Shown: positions 1 to 8,600, counted from the stretch's first letter. The stretch: 64,000 nt of DNA from Pedobacter insulae (GCF_900113525.1 NZ_FOPP01000001.1:434001-498000); one strand, 5' to 3'. Numbers and translations: made by a program. Notes: generated by a model from the letters alone, not told the origin.

Positions 1-776
1 CTTTCTTTGCCAAAATAGTAATCTCCATAATCATGATTACCTAACGTGGAATAAACACCTAAGGGAGCTTTTATTTTAGCAAAAATGTCTTGGTATTCGG
101 AAACTTCGCTGGTTAAGTTATTGACAAGATCGCCAGTGAAAAAAATAAGATCGGGTTTCTCTGCCAGTAATAAATCTACACCACCTTGCACGGCTGTTTT
201 ATTGTAAAAGCTGCCCGAGTGGATATCTGATATTTGCGCTAATTTGATGCCGTCGAATGCTTTTGGAAGATTTGGTAATACGAGTTTAACACGCTTGACG
301 TGATAGTCATACGCTCCTGATACGATGCCCCAACTGAGAGAACTTAAAGGAACTGCGGCGGCTACCAGACCGGCTTTTGTTAAAAAAGCGGAGCGACTGA
401 TGAGGTCGTTTGTTGGTTTGTTGGTTAGGTTTTTGGTTTGCTGGTCAGTTTGTTGTTTGGTTTTACTGAAGCCACTAAGTTTATTAATTCCCCGTCTAAT
501 ATCATCTACCACGAAAAATGGGAGCATAAACATTTTTGCAACGGCCGACAAGAAGAAAGCAACCAGGATAACTGCTCTTAATGTTAGGAATAAGTTTAGA
601 AATATGGCAGCAAAGACACCAATGATCAGTAAGATGTTGAATGTCCACCACGCTATAGTAAAGTTTCTTTTTACTTTGGCAGACCATTTTGTGAAAGAAT
701 TTATGATTGCTTTATAACAGTAAAAATCCAATAACAATACTAGTAAGCATATGACGAATAACAAGTAAGATCTCAT
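1..776 (-). CDS. Membrane-anchored metallophosphoesterase (3' end outside window)
   Basis: About 258 residues are visible before the frame leaves the left edge. The N-terminus has three hydrophobic stretches (about residues 1-20, 32-55 and 58-80), then a Tat-like SRSAFL motif and a second hydrophobic run. The catalytic part shows the calcineurin-like blocks SDIHSG, FTGDLVNN and GNHDYG, which bind the two metal ions. This is the architecture of YkuE/YaeI-like phosphoesterases that act on the outer face of the cytoplasmic membrane; the substrate cannot be read from sequence. Its ATG (776-774) overlaps the TGA of the upstream MoxR-type gene by four bases, so the two are probably translationally coupled. 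The C-terminal metal-binding block is missing only because the window ends. Confidence 0.88.
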   Translation of the reverse strand, partial: MRSYLLFVICLLVLLLDFYCYKAIINSFTKWSAKVKRNFTIAWWTFNILLIIGVFAAIFLNLFLTLRAVILVAFFLSAVAKMFMLPFFVVDDIRRGINKLSGFSKTKQQTDQQTKNLTNKPTNDLISRSAFLTKAGLVAAAVPLSSLSWGIVSGAYDYHVKRVKLVLPNLPKAFDGIKLAQISDIHSGSFYNKTAVQGGVDLLLAEKPDLIFFTGDLVNNLTSEVSEYQDIFAKIKAPLGVYSTLGNHDYGDYYFGKE

Positions 777-2248
777 TCGTCCTCGTCGGCTAAATCTACA
801 TTGAAAAGACTATCAAACATATCTGAAAAGCCAAAGCCGCTGTTTAGGTAGTTTTTGCTTAGCTGTGAGAATTCGGCTAGGCCATGAAGTACAAATTCCA
901 TTAATAATAAGCTTTGGTTTTCGCTTAACTTGGGATGAAATTTTTGCACAACTTCTTGAAGTCCATCAACTTCTAGCAAAGCTTTTTTGTAAGCCGGGAG
1001 GGTTAACTCGTCTCCAATGTCGAGGGTATTACCCTCCGTAAACCATTCGGTTATTTTGCTGTAGGGATTGGCGTTTCTGCTTTTCTTCGCTTTTTCGGGG
1101 TCGGGGAAGTATCTGGCAAATAAATGTTTAATTGATTTGCCAATTAAAGTATGTGCTACTTTCGCAGGTCCTTCTAATTCGCCTTCATAGACTAATTCTA
1201 TTTTACCGGTAACTGCCGGAATAATTCCACTTAGATCGGCTAACCTAGCAAAGGTAGTTTGTTCGTGATTGATCAGCATTCTTCGCTCAGCATTGCTCAC
1301 CAAGTTTTCATAGGCAGAGATGGTTAGGCGTGCTGAAACGCCCGACTTTTGATCGATAAATTCACTTTTTCGGGCTTCGAAAGCTACTTGCTCTACTAAG
1401 TCTTTAATCAGGCCATCTACTTCAATTTGGGAGCGCTGTTCAGTACTAAGTTTCGCTTCCTGAAAAGTAATTTTTTTAGCTATCTCTACTGTCTTCGGAT
1501 AGTGTGTTAAGATTTGGCTTTCTATCCTGTCTTTTAATGGTGTTACAATACTGCCACGATTGGTGTAATCTTCAGGGTTTGCGGTAAACACAAACTGAAT
1601 ATCTAAAGGCAAACGGAGCTTAAAACCTCTGATTTGAATATCCTTTTCTTGTAACATATTAAATAAGGCAACCTGAATTCTTGCCTGTAGATCGGGCAGC
1701 TCATTGATGACAAAAATACTTCTATGGGCTCTTGGGATAAGTCCAAAATGGATTACTCGCTCATCGTTATATGTTAACTTAAGTGTGGCGGCTTTAATCG
1801 GGTCTACATCGCCAATTAAATCGGCTACTGTTACATCGGGCGTTGCCAATTTTTCGGTATAACGTTCGCTGCGGTGTTGCCATAAGATTGGCGTTTCATC
1901 ACCTTTTTGTGTAATTTCATTTTTGGCAAACCAGGAAATCGGATTCAAAGGATCGTCGAATATCTCGCTGCCAGCAACATAGGGAATGTATTCATCTAAT
2001 AGGTTTACTAATAAACGGGCGATACGTGTTTTCGCTTGTCCGCGCAAACCCAATAATAATATATTGTGACGAGATAGAATAGCTGTTTGTAATTCGGGAA
2101 TTACCGTCTCATCATAACCTAAAATGCCTTCAAAGCCAGCTTCTTTGTTTTGTAGCTGCTTGATCAGGTTTTTTCGCAGTTCGTCTTTAACGCTTAATGA
2201 TGTATAGTTGCTGGCTTTTAATTGGCCTAGTGTTGTTATTTCTATCAT
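773..2248 (-). CDS. MoxR/ChlI-type AAA+ ATPase
   Basis: This 491-residue AAA+ ATPase resembles magnesium-chelatase subunit I and MoxR proteins. Walker A is GLRGQAKT (about 67-74), Walker B is SIFVINE (about 177-183, with Asn-Glu in place of the usual Asp-Glu), sensor 1 is near FTANPEDYTN (about 221-230), and an arginine-finger-like LKDRIES follows. The C-terminal 200 residues are helical and less recognisable. MoxR ATPases usually work with a VWA-domain partner to remodel or insert cofactors into client proteins, and the gene directly upstream (2252-3343) is such a partner, three bases away. No cobalt or magnesium chelatase genes are nearby, so a chaperone role is more likely than chelation. 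The client is unknown. Confidence 0.88.
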   Translation of the reverse strand: MIEITTLGQLKASNYTSLSVKDELRKNLIKQLQNKEAGFEGILGYDETVIPELQTAILSRHNILLLGLRGQAKTRIARLLVNLLDEYIPYVAGSEIFDDPLNPISWFAKNEITQKGDETPILWQHRSERYTEKLATPDVTVADLIGDVDPIKAATLKLTYNDERVIHFGLIPRAHRSIFVINELPDLQARIQVALFNMLQEKDIQIRGFKLRLPLDIQFVFTANPEDYTNRGSIVTPLKDRIESQILTHYPKTVEIAKKITFQEAKLSTEQRSQIEVDGLIKDLVEQVAFEARKSEFIDQKSGVSARLTISAYENLVSNAERRMLINHEQTTFARLADLSGIIPAVTGKIELVYEGELEGPAKVAHTLIGKSIKHLFARYFPDPEKAKKSRNANPYSKITEWFTEGNTLDIGDELTLPAYKKALLEVDGLQEVVQKFHPKLSENQSLLLMEFVLHGLAEFSQLSKNYLNSGFGFSDMFDSLFNVDLADEDE

Positions 2249-2251
2249 TAT

Positions 2252-3343
2252 TTACTTAAATGTTTTTCTTCTGTTCTTAATATAATCTTCAAAAATGTAT
2301 TCTCCCAAACCGGTAAGAGAACTATAAAATGCCCTACCTCCATTTATTTGGGTGAACTGTCTTACAAACTGCTGAAGATAGGGGTCTTGAGCAATCATAA
2401 AGGTGGTGATTGGAATATTTAAACGTTTGCATTGTGCAGCCATATTTAAGGTTTTTCCAATTACTTTGCGATCTAATCCCATGCTATTTTTATAATATCT
2501 CCCATTTTCTTTTAGGCAGGTAGGTTTGCCATCGGTGATCATGAAGATTTGTTTATTATGTGTTTTTCGTCGTCTGAGTAAATCGGTTGCCAATTCCAAT
2601 CCTGCCAAGGTGTTGGTATGGTAGGGGCCAACTTGGAGGTACGGAAGGTCTTTAATGGTGATTGGCCAAGCGTCATTCCCAAATACTACGATGTCGAGCG
2701 TATCTTTTGGATATTTTGTTTTAATAAGTTCCGCTAATGCCATCGCTGTTTTCTTTGCTGGCGTAATCCGGTCTTCCCCATATAAAATCATCGAGTGGGA
2801 AATATCTATCATGAGCACAGTGGAAGTTAGGGTTTTATAGTCTTTTTCTTCTACTTCTAAATCACGTTCTGTTAAAGTAAAATTTCCAATGCCATGGTTA
2901 ATTTGCGCATTTTGGATGGAAGCTGTCATGTCGATCTGGTCTAAACTGTCGCCAAAGGAAAATTCTCTCCTGTCTGCATTTTTCTCTTCACCAATTCCAG
3001 AGATATTGCTATTGTGATTTCCCTTTCCGGCTTTTTTTAATTTTCCGAAAATTTCTTCTAATGCCGATTTGCGGATGGTTTGTTCTGTTTTGGCTGTGAT
3101 TTTAACTTCTCCGTTTTCTTCTTTGATGTATCCTTTTTCTTTTAAGTCATCCATGAAATCGCCCATGGCATAGTCGTTATTGGTAAACTTGTATTGTTTG
3201 TCCAGTTCATTCATCCATGCTAAGGCCTCACCTGCATCTCCCGCAGTATAGTTTAGCAATTCGGTAAAAAGCTTCAGCATTTCATCGAAGCCCCCTTTCG
3301 GGCGCTCATCAGGCGTAAAATCAGAAAAATGAAAACCTCTCAT
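2252..3343 (-). CDS. VWA domain protein (CoxE/ChlD-like), partner of MoxR ATPase
   Basis: The protein has 363 residues and no signal peptide, so it should be cytoplasmic. Its C-terminal half is a von Willebrand A domain with a complete metal-ion site: DISHS at about 180-184, the Thr in HTNTLAG at about 245, and Asp in MITDGKP at about 271. The N-terminal 170 residues are charged and helical, and carry no domain I recognise. It is the first gene of a tight unit with the MoxR-type ATPase and the phosphoesterase. In the family, VWA proteins recruit substrate to the AAA+ ring through the metal site. The intact site argues for a working pair. Confidence 0.87.
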   Translation of the reverse strand: MRGFHFSDFTPDERPKGGFDEMLKLFTELLNYTAGDAGEALAWMNELDKQYKFTNNDYAMGDFMDDLKEKGYIKEENGEVKITAKTEQTIRKSALEEIFGKLKKAGKGNHNSNISGIGEEKNADRREFSFGDSLDQIDMTASIQNAQINHGIGNFTLTERDLEVEEKDYKTLTSTVLMIDISHSMILYGEDRITPAKKTAMALAELIKTKYPKDTLDIVVFGNDAWPITIKDLPYLQVGPYHTNTLAGLELATDLLRRRKTHNKQIFMITDGKPTCLKENGRYYKNSMGLDRKVIGKTLNMAAQCKRLNIPITTFMIAQDPYLQQFVRQFTQINGGRAFYSSLTGLGEYIFEDYIKNRRKTFK

Positions 3344-3472
3344 ATTAGGGTATTAACGGAATATCGAAGGTAAAAGTTTAGGATAGAAGTATTTTAAGCG
3401 GGATGTCATATTTGCTCGGCTGGAGCGACGAGCGACGAACTTTTTGCGAGCATAGAAATTAGAATGTTTTAG

Positions 3473-3480
3473 TAGATTTG
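3473..3480 (+). promoter_or_regulatory. Putative -7 promoter element TAGATTTG
   Basis: The octamer matches the Bacteroidota -7 consensus TAnnTTTG and lies 19 bases before the ATG of the NTF2-like gene. A TTG lies too far upstream (about 26 bases) to be a convincing -33 box, so only the -7 half is supported. Confidence 0.5.
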
Positions 3481-3499
3481 TTTTATCAATAATTTAGCC

Positions 3500-3925
3500 A
3501 TGAAGAAAATTTCAATCCTTTTATTTTTAATAGTTACTGTATCGGTGCATGCCCAGAAAGTGAGTGATAAACAAGCGATTTTAAACGTATTGGAAAAACA
3601 GCGTAGTGACTGGAATAAAGGCGATGTAAAGGCTTATATGCAAGGTTATTGGAAAAGCGATAGTTTATTGTTTGTAGGAAAGAATGGACCTACCTATGGC
3701 TGGCAAAAAACCTTAGAGAATTATGAAAAGGGATATCCAGACAAAGCAGCTATGGGATTTTTGACTTTTGGCATTAAAAAGGTTAATCTCATTGCGAAAG
3801 ATCAAGCCTTTGTACTAGGAAGTTGGCATTTGAAACGTGAAAAAGACGAACCAAAGGGGTATTTCACTTTATTGCTTCGTAAAATTGATGGTATTTGGAA
3901 GGTTGTGGTTGATCATAGTAGTTAA
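3500..3925 (+). CDS. Secreted NTF2-like protein (SnoaL/DUF4440 type)
   Basis: This 141-residue protein begins with a clear signal peptide (hydrophobic core about 4-16, cleavage near VHAQ). The mature part has the pattern of a small NTF2-fold domain: an N-terminal helix with a WNKGDVKAYMQGYW motif, a central KTLENYEKGYP segment, and closing strands ending in GIWKVVVDHSS. Relatives are often annotated as DUF4440 or ketosteroid-isomerase-like proteins, and most have no known reaction. It is a single gene that ends tail-to-tail with the DUF5690 gene, overlapping it by four bases. The catalytic role is unknown. Confidence 0.82.
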   Translation: MKKISILLFLIVTVSVHAQKVSDKQAILNVLEKQRSDWNKGDVKAYMQGYWKSDSLLFVGKNGPTYGWQKTLENYEKGYPDKAAMGFLTFGIKKVNLIAKDQAFVLGSWHLKREKDEPKGYFTLLLRKIDGIWKVVVDHSS

Positions 3926-5202
3926 GCAGCTCGGGATGACAAAGTGGTTAATTTTTGATATTTCTTCGTAAAATATACCAGTGAAAACAAGGTAATTAGA
4001 CCCCCAACGATGGAGAGAATTACCACGCTATTTGAGAAAAAGGTAACCCAGTTAAGTTGTATCTTAAAAATTTCTTTACTCATGAGAACGCCAATACTAC
4101 CCACATAGCCGAAGGAATCGGCAATGTAGATTAGGAAGCCAACGTTACTTGTGTACTTGAAGGTTGAGATTAACCTATCAAAGAATACTGCATTAAAGGG
4201 GATATAAACCATATATAAACCTAATCCTACTAAAGTCATCCACCAAATGGGAGATAGGTAATTGATTTTGAATAATATTGTACAGGTGCCAGCTAAGATG
4301 AAGCCTGCTAAGATGAAATAGTGTGCTGTTTTTAAAGCGGTAAAATTATTTTTAATTAATACCATACTTCCGATTAGGACAAGTACAATTAAGGTAATTG
4401 GCGTTTCTGTTTTAGAAAAAATAGCTGGTTGATTAAAGAATCCCATTTCCTTCCACATCTCTGCTCCAAAATTATCTCTGATGTCTCTAAATATAGTTGC
4501 GAAACAATAAATTAATACGCAGGCAATTAGGCCTCCTAGGAATTCTTTGATAAAATTACGTCGGTCATCTTTCGACATGGGTACTCGTTCAGCTCTATAG
4601 GTTACATCATCTGCTGTGGGCGGTGGTATCTGCTCCATTAAGTAAACAAATAAGAGCAGGGGCAGCGCAAACGCTAAGCCGGTATAAAATGGTACCCAAA
4701 ATTCGGAAATGCCGAAATTAACCATCAGCCAAGCGCCAACAGATTTAACAAAACCTGAGGCAAAAATAAAGCTTACTGCTAAGGTGGCTCCAATAAAATC
4801 GGTACTCCTTCGTCCCTCGACATAGGAAAATACAACACCCCAAAGCATTCCCAATGGGAAACCATTTAAGAATAGGAAAACGATATTATAAGGTACTGGG
4901 ATTAAGGCAAAAAGCAACCAGCAAAGCCATGCAAATGCTGTTAATATTAAGATAATTTTACCTCTTCCAGTTCGTTTTAATTCGGAGATGTATTTGATGC
5001 CATAGAACTTTGCCAGGAGATATCCGAGCATCTGGCAGATGACCAACACAGTTTTATAGCTATAACCGGCTATGGTGATCCCATCAAAAGTGGCGACGGT
5101 AAATGATTTTCGGAAACCGAATATCATGGTATAGGCCAAAAAAACAGCTATTGCTGCGTATAGGCCAGTTTTAACTTGATTGTTGTTTTTGAAGAGACCC
5201 AT
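3922..5202 (-). CDS. DUF5690 family membrane protein, MFS-like transporter
   Basis: The 426 residues contain about a dozen hydrophobic segments and short loops, which is the layout of a major-facilitator-type transporter. The sequence matches my recollection of the DUF5690 family, found in Bacteroidota and without known substrate. The central cytoplasmic loop (about 190-215, rich in charged residues, ending MSKDDRRNF) separates two halves of six helices. It lies 56 bases downstream of the JmjC-like gene on the same strand, so the two may be co-transcribed. A hairpin stands directly upstream of its start codon. Confidence 0.8.
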   Translation of the reverse strand: MGLFKNNNQVKTGLYAAIAVFLAYTMIFGFRKSFTVATFDGITIAGYSYKTVLVICQMLGYLLAKFYGIKYISELKRTGRGKIILILTAFAWLCWLLFALIPVPYNIVFLFLNGFPLGMLWGVVFSYVEGRRSTDFIGATLAVSFIFASGFVKSVGAWLMVNFGISEFWVPFYTGLAFALPLLLFVYLMEQIPPPTADDVTYRAERVPMSKDDRRNFIKEFLGGLIACVLIYCFATIFRDIRDNFGAEMWKEMGFFNQPAIFSKTETPITLIVLVLIGSMVLIKNNFTALKTAHYFILAGFILAGTCTILFKINYLSPIWWMTLVGLGLYMVYIPFNAVFFDRLISTFKYTSNVGFLIYIADSFGYVGSIGVLMSKEIFKIQLNWVTFFSNSVVILSIVGGLITLFSLVYFTKKYQKLTTLSSRAA

Positions 5203-5211
5203 GCTTATTAT

Positions 5212-5245
5212 CAGATTTTCAAGTTGAAGATAACTTAAAAATCTG
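5212..5245 (-). promoter_or_regulatory. Hairpin just upstream of DUF5690 start codon
   Basis: A 14-base stem with one mismatch (5212-5225 against 5232-5245) and a six-base loop ends nine bases before the ATG at 5202. No T-run follows it on the minus strand, so it does not look like a terminator. It may influence translation of the downstream gene or processing of a two-gene transcript. This is inferred from the sequence alone. Confidence 0.45.
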
Positions 5246-5258
5246 TAAGTCGAGGCGA

Positions 5259-6140
5259 CTATTTGGGACTTCCGTTACGCATCGCTCTTTCAGCGATTCT
5301 TACAGCGCCTTTTTCTCGCCAAGCTGCATATTTTTCTTTGAAAGCCATTTTTATTACGCTGTCTACAGCGCCATGTCTAAATAAGCTCCAAACACTGGCG
5401 ATTTTACGAGAAATAGATTGATCCCAAGCTCTTAAACTTAAAGAGAATGAACCATCTACATACTTCATCCAATGCCACATGCCAGTAGGCATAAATAAGG
5501 TGTCGCCGTGCTCTAAAAATACTTCGTAGCCTTCTACGCCTTTAAGCGCTGGGAATTTCTCAAAATCAGGGTTATCCACTTTATAATCTTCTAAAGCATA
5601 AGTAGCGTTAGGTAAGCAGTATAAACGGTCTTTCCATTTATAATCAAAAAGGATAATGTGCTTGCGGCCCCCAAAATGGGTATGGAAAATATGAGGTAAA
5701 TCGATGTCGTAATGTAAGAATGTTACAGAGTTGGATCCCCCAAAGAACATTGCTGGCATGCTTTCAATAAAGCCGCCCATTAAATCTTTAGGGATTTTAA
5801 TATCATTTATCAGACTGGGAACTTTCTTAAATAAGTTGAAGAAGAAGATTCTCAATTCAGTAGGTTCTCTTTTAATCAAATCTAAATAATCACCGAATTT
5901 CATATGGGCTGTTGCCGCATTGATTGGCTTTGAAGGATCTGCTTTAGAATTGTCGTATAGCGGGACTTCTAGGTCACCTCCAATTTCCTTTAAATAATCT
6001 GTTGTCCATTTTTCTCTGGCGGGCCAATCTTTGGTTAAGCCTTTAATAATCAATGGTTTTCTAGCGTCGAGGTAATTTTTTTTAAAATCTTCTCTGCTAA
6101 TAGTTTCAACGGTGTCAACAGGTTTTAAAATGAAACTCAT
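5259..6140 (-). CDS. JmjC/cupin_8-type Fe(II)/2-oxoglutarate oxygenase-like protein
   Basis: The 293-residue protein looks like a cupin_8 (JmjC-like) enzyme. The N-terminus carries the family motif KPLIIKGLTKDWPA. The metal triad appears complete: HYD (about 142-144) supplies His and Asp, and the distal His is in MPTGMWHWM near residue 222. GGRKHIILFDY is the usual strand after the first metal ligands. Members hydroxylate protein or small-molecule side chains in the cytoplasm using iron and 2-oxoglutarate; here the substrate is unknown. It is followed by the DUF5690 transporter gene on the same strand, and a strong terminator separates it from the fasciclin gene upstream. Confidence 0.85.
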   Translation of the reverse strand: MSFILKPVDTVETISREDFKKNYLDARKPLIIKGLTKDWPAREKWTTDYLKEIGGDLEVPLYDNSKADPSKPINAATAHMKFGDYLDLIKREPTELRIFFFNLFKKVPSLINDIKIPKDLMGGFIESMPAMFFGGSNSVTFLHYDIDLPHIFHTHFGGRKHIILFDYKWKDRLYCLPNATYALEDYKVDNPDFEKFPALKGVEGYEVFLEHGDTLFMPTGMWHWMKYVDGSFSLSLRAWDQSISRKIASVWSLFRHGAVDSVIKMAFKEKYAAWREKGAVRIAERAMRNGSPK

Positions 6141-6263
6141 ATGCTGTTTGTCTATGTTTTACGAGGATACAATCTAAATTATTTTCCTCACCACAAAAAT
6201 GTAAATTAATATTTGAAAAAAATAATTCGCTTTACAAAATGTTAACAGTATGATAATAATCAA

Positions 6264-6296
6264 AAAGAGCCTCCTTAATTTTTAAGGAGGCTCTTT
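6264..6296. terminator. Strong terminator with 15-bp perfect stem
   Basis: The arms 6264-6278 and 6282-6296 pair perfectly around a three-base loop. The A-run to the left gives a T-run on the minus strand, so it ends the fasciclin transcript before the JmjC-like gene. Confidence 0.85.
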
Positions 6297-6321
6297 AAGA
6301 CAGATTAAAATAGACGATTTA

Positions 6322-6873
6322 TTACTTTGGCATAAGCACTGTGTCAACTACATGGATTACACCATTGCTTTGAAACACATCTTTAATTGTTACCATAGAA
6401 GTTCCCCCTTTTTCATCTTTAAGCATTAACTTTTTGCCTTCCATCCAAGCCCATAATTTGCCGCCTTGTACGGTAGTTAATTCTGCTTTTCCATTACCAG
6501 CTTTAATTGCTGCGGCGATTTCTTTGCTGCCCATTTTGCCTGCTACCACATGGTAGGTTAAAATGGTTGTTAATGTTTTTTTGTTTTCCGGTTTAACAAG
6601 AGTAGCTACTGTTCCAGCGGGTAGTTTATCAAATGCGGCATTTGTTGGTGCGAATACGGTGAACGGTCCGGCACTTTTTAAAGTTTCTACTAAACCGGCT
6701 GCTTTAACGGCGGCAACTAAAGTAGTATGATCTTTCGAATTCACGGCATTATCAACAATGTCTTTTGTTGCGTACATTGCTGCGCCGCCAACCATTGGAT
6801 TTTTTTGTGCTTGCACTTGAGTGCTGATTGTCATAGCTACTACGACAATTGTAGATAGAATTATTCTCTTCAT
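6322..6873 (-). CDS. Secreted fasciclin (FAS1) domain protein
   Basis: The protein has 183 residues: a signal peptide (cleavage near TQVQAQ, about residue 23) and one FAS1 domain covering about 35-183. Typical FAS1 blocks are visible: TLVAAVKAAGLVETLKSAGP, FTVFAPTNAAFDKLPAGT (H1 region), LTYHVVAGK and NGVIHVVDTVLMP (H2 region). Such proteins sit in the periplasm or at the surface and mediate adhesion or protein contacts; the exact role is unknown. It is a single-gene unit with a strong terminator downstream. Length is normal for bacterial single-domain members. Confidence 0.92.
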   Translation of the reverse strand: MKRIILSTIVVVAMTISTQVQAQKNPMVGGAAMYATKDIVDNAVNSKDHTTLVAAVKAAGLVETLKSAGPFTVFAPTNAAFDKLPAGTVATLVKPENKKTLTTILTYHVVAGKMGSKEIAAAIKAGNGKAELTTVQGGKLWAWMEGKKLMLKDEKGGTSMVTIKDVFQSNGVIHVVDTVLMPK

Positions 6874-6943
6874 AGTTTTATATTTTATGAAGACAGATAC
6901 GGAGAAAGAAATAGCTTGGATTTTTAGAACGAGGTTTTTTTTT

Positions 6944-7014
6944 CGACTTCGTAAGTCGACCTAAAATAAGTCGACTTACGAAGTCGGTTATGAATCGGTC
7001 AACTTACGAAGTCG
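6944..7014. repeat. Palindromic repeat cluster reaching into the end of hemW
   Basis: The 16-base unit at 6944-6959 is the exact reverse complement of 6971-6986; with the flanking C6960 and G6970 it forms a 17-bp stem with a nine-base loop. A third partial copy, in the same orientation as the second arm, lies at 7002-7014 and encodes the last residues (DFVS) and frame end of hemW. The structure lacks a T-run in the right place for either neighbour, so it resembles a REP-type repeat more than a terminator. Confidence 0.7.
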
Positions 7015-8150
7015 TTATCGTCGTCATCTGTAAAAAGTTCCACAGCCAGGCCATCAGCAAATAGTTTTCCAGTTTCACTCAAAATTATTTTATTATCAAG
7101 CCTAATAAGTTTGCCATTTTCGATAAATTCTGCAGCTTGGGATAAGGTTTGTGCTGTATATTTTTGCCCAAATTCTGTTGATATTTTTGTAAGGTCAACG
7201 CCCCATTGGGTACGCAAAGCTGTCATAATATACTCATTAAACTGGTTCGTGATCGACAATTCTTCAATGGTTTCTGGAAGGGTGCGGCCATTTAAAGCGG
7301 CGAGGTATTGTGCATTATTGGCGACATTTAGATACCTTGTAGTCCCGTTGAAACCATGGGCCGATGGGCCAATTCCTAAGTATGGTACGCCTCGCCAATA
7401 ATTCGTGTTATGTACAGCATAGCAACCTGGCATACTATAGTTTGAGATCTCGTAATGCTCAAATCCCGCCTTGGTTAAATGCTGATTGAGCATGAGGAAT
7501 TGAGCGGCGCTTTGCTCATCGTCCAGACCAGTTTGCTGGCCTTTTTTAATAGCGGCAGCTAAAGCAGTTCTGGGTTCGACTGTTAACGAATAGGCGGAGA
7601 TATGCGGTGTTTTTAATTCGATTGCCTGTTGAATATTTGCCAACCATTTTGGGTCGGTTAATAAAGGATACCCATAAATTAAGTCGATACTCAAGTTCTC
7701 AAAGCCTGCATCCTGACTTCTTTTAATACAGCTTTCTGCTTCAATTGCGGTATGTGCTCTGTTCATCCAAACTAAATCTTCCTCAAAAAAAGATTGGATG
7801 CCAATGCTAAAGCGATTGATTGGTAGCTGCTTTAAGGCTGTAATTTTTTGCCCATCTAAATCATCTGGATTTGCCTCCATGGTAATTTCGGCAGCGCTTG
7901 CAATGGTAAAACACGAAGTTAAGGTGTCGAATATCTTTTGATAGGCTTTTGCAGGCAATACAGAAGGAGTGCCACCACCAAAATAAATACTCTCAATCGT
8001 TTCTGCTAGCAGACGATCTTTTTTGAGCATAATCTCTTTGCAAATTGCATCCACCATTTCATCAGCATATTTTAAGGAAGTGCTAAAATGGAAATCGCAA
8101 TAAGTACATGCTTTTTTACAGAATGGGATGTGAATATAGATGCCGGCCAT
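6999..8150 (-). CDS. hemW: HemW-type radical SAM heme chaperone
   Basis: The 383-residue protein starts with the radical SAM cluster motif C11-K-K-A-C15-T-Y-C18, followed by YFGGGTPS (SAM binding) and MEANPDD. It belongs to the HemN-like group lacking the extra N-terminal residues of true coproporphyrinogen III dehydrogenase; such proteins are HemW, which binds heme and helps insert it into respiratory enzymes. The C-terminal domain contains a winged-helix-like part (NQFNEYIMTALRT). Many databases still call it coproporphyrinogen III oxidase-like. The last codons lie inside a palindromic repeat, which gives an unusual acidic tail (DDDDND). Confidence 0.92.
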   Translation of the reverse strand: MAGIYIHIPFCKKACTYCDFHFSTSLKYADEMVDAICKEIMLKKDRLLAETIESIYFGGGTPSVLPAKAYQKIFDTLTSCFTIASAAEITMEANPDDLDGQKITALKQLPINRFSIGIQSFFEEDLVWMNRAHTAIEAESCIKRSQDAGFENLSIDLIYGYPLLTDPKWLANIQQAIELKTPHISAYSLTVEPRTALAAAIKKGQQTGLDDEQSAAQFLMLNQHLTKAGFEHYEISNYSMPGCYAVHNTNYWRGVPYLGIGPSAHGFNGTTRYLNVANNAQYLAALNGRTLPETIEELSITNQFNEYIMTALRTQWGVDLTKISTEFGQKYTAQTLSQAAEFIENGKLIRLDNKIILSETGKLFADGLAVELFTDDDDNDFVS

Positions 8151-8486
8151 GTTATGAACCTTGATTAGATGAACTTAAAATGAGGGTAAAATTTATAGTT
8201 GTTTTGTTCATTATCTGTGTATAATAATTTCAATTTTTCTTTTACTATGTTGTTACTTAAATGTTACTCGTCTCGATTTTCCACTAACGAAAGTAACAAA
8301 CATTGTTTCATCTAACCTACATAGCAATTCACGTTTTAGCTCCAGTCCAATTACAAAAAAGAAGATTGCCATCAATCCGTCATTGATCCAGATATGCAAG
8401 AGTTATTTAGTTGGGGTCTTTCTGGCTGCTGGCATATTGAAGATTAATTAGTGTACATTTCGTCAATTATAGCCAAAAATAGTATT
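8151..8486. other. Intergenic gap without a recognisable gene
   Basis: Between hemW and the small membrane protein gene at 8601 there is a 450-base gap. One plus-strand frame stays open from about 8180 to 8450, but it has no usable start codon until near its end, so I do not call a gene. The region holds the hemW upstream sequence and ends in the promoter at 8487-8516. Confidence 0.5.
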
Positions 8487-8516
8487 ATTGTAAGGAATTA
8501 AATCACTTTACTTTTG
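8487..8516 (+). promoter_or_regulatory. Bacteroidota-type promoter, ATTG-N18-TACTTTTG
   Basis: TACTTTTG at 8509-8516 fits TAnnTTTG, and ATTG at 8487-8490 lies 18 bases upstream, one base from the usual spacing. It would drive the gene at 8601 with a leader of roughly 80 bases. Confidence 0.6.
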
Positions 8517-8600
8517 TATCTTGATAGGAGTTACTTGTTTGTAACAATTCAGGTACTTTATAGTCAAAAGGTATAGTGTGAAATTAATTGGCTGAACCAC

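Noticed and set aside
325-717. A plus-strand open frame of 130 codons
   Set aside because: It is antisense to the metallophosphoesterase, whose minus-strand frame carries the catalytic motifs and a proper start at 776.
6934-6987. Palindrome downstream of hemW as a terminator
   Set aside because: The T-run stands on the plus strand to the left of the stem. In the minus-strand hemW transcript this would be an A-run, so the structure does not fit a terminator for hemW.
8180-8451. A plus-strand open frame of about 90 codons in the hemW gap, ending [16 protein letters not shown]
   Set aside because: It has no ATG, GTG or TTG until near its end and no recognisable motif. It is probably a chance open stretch.
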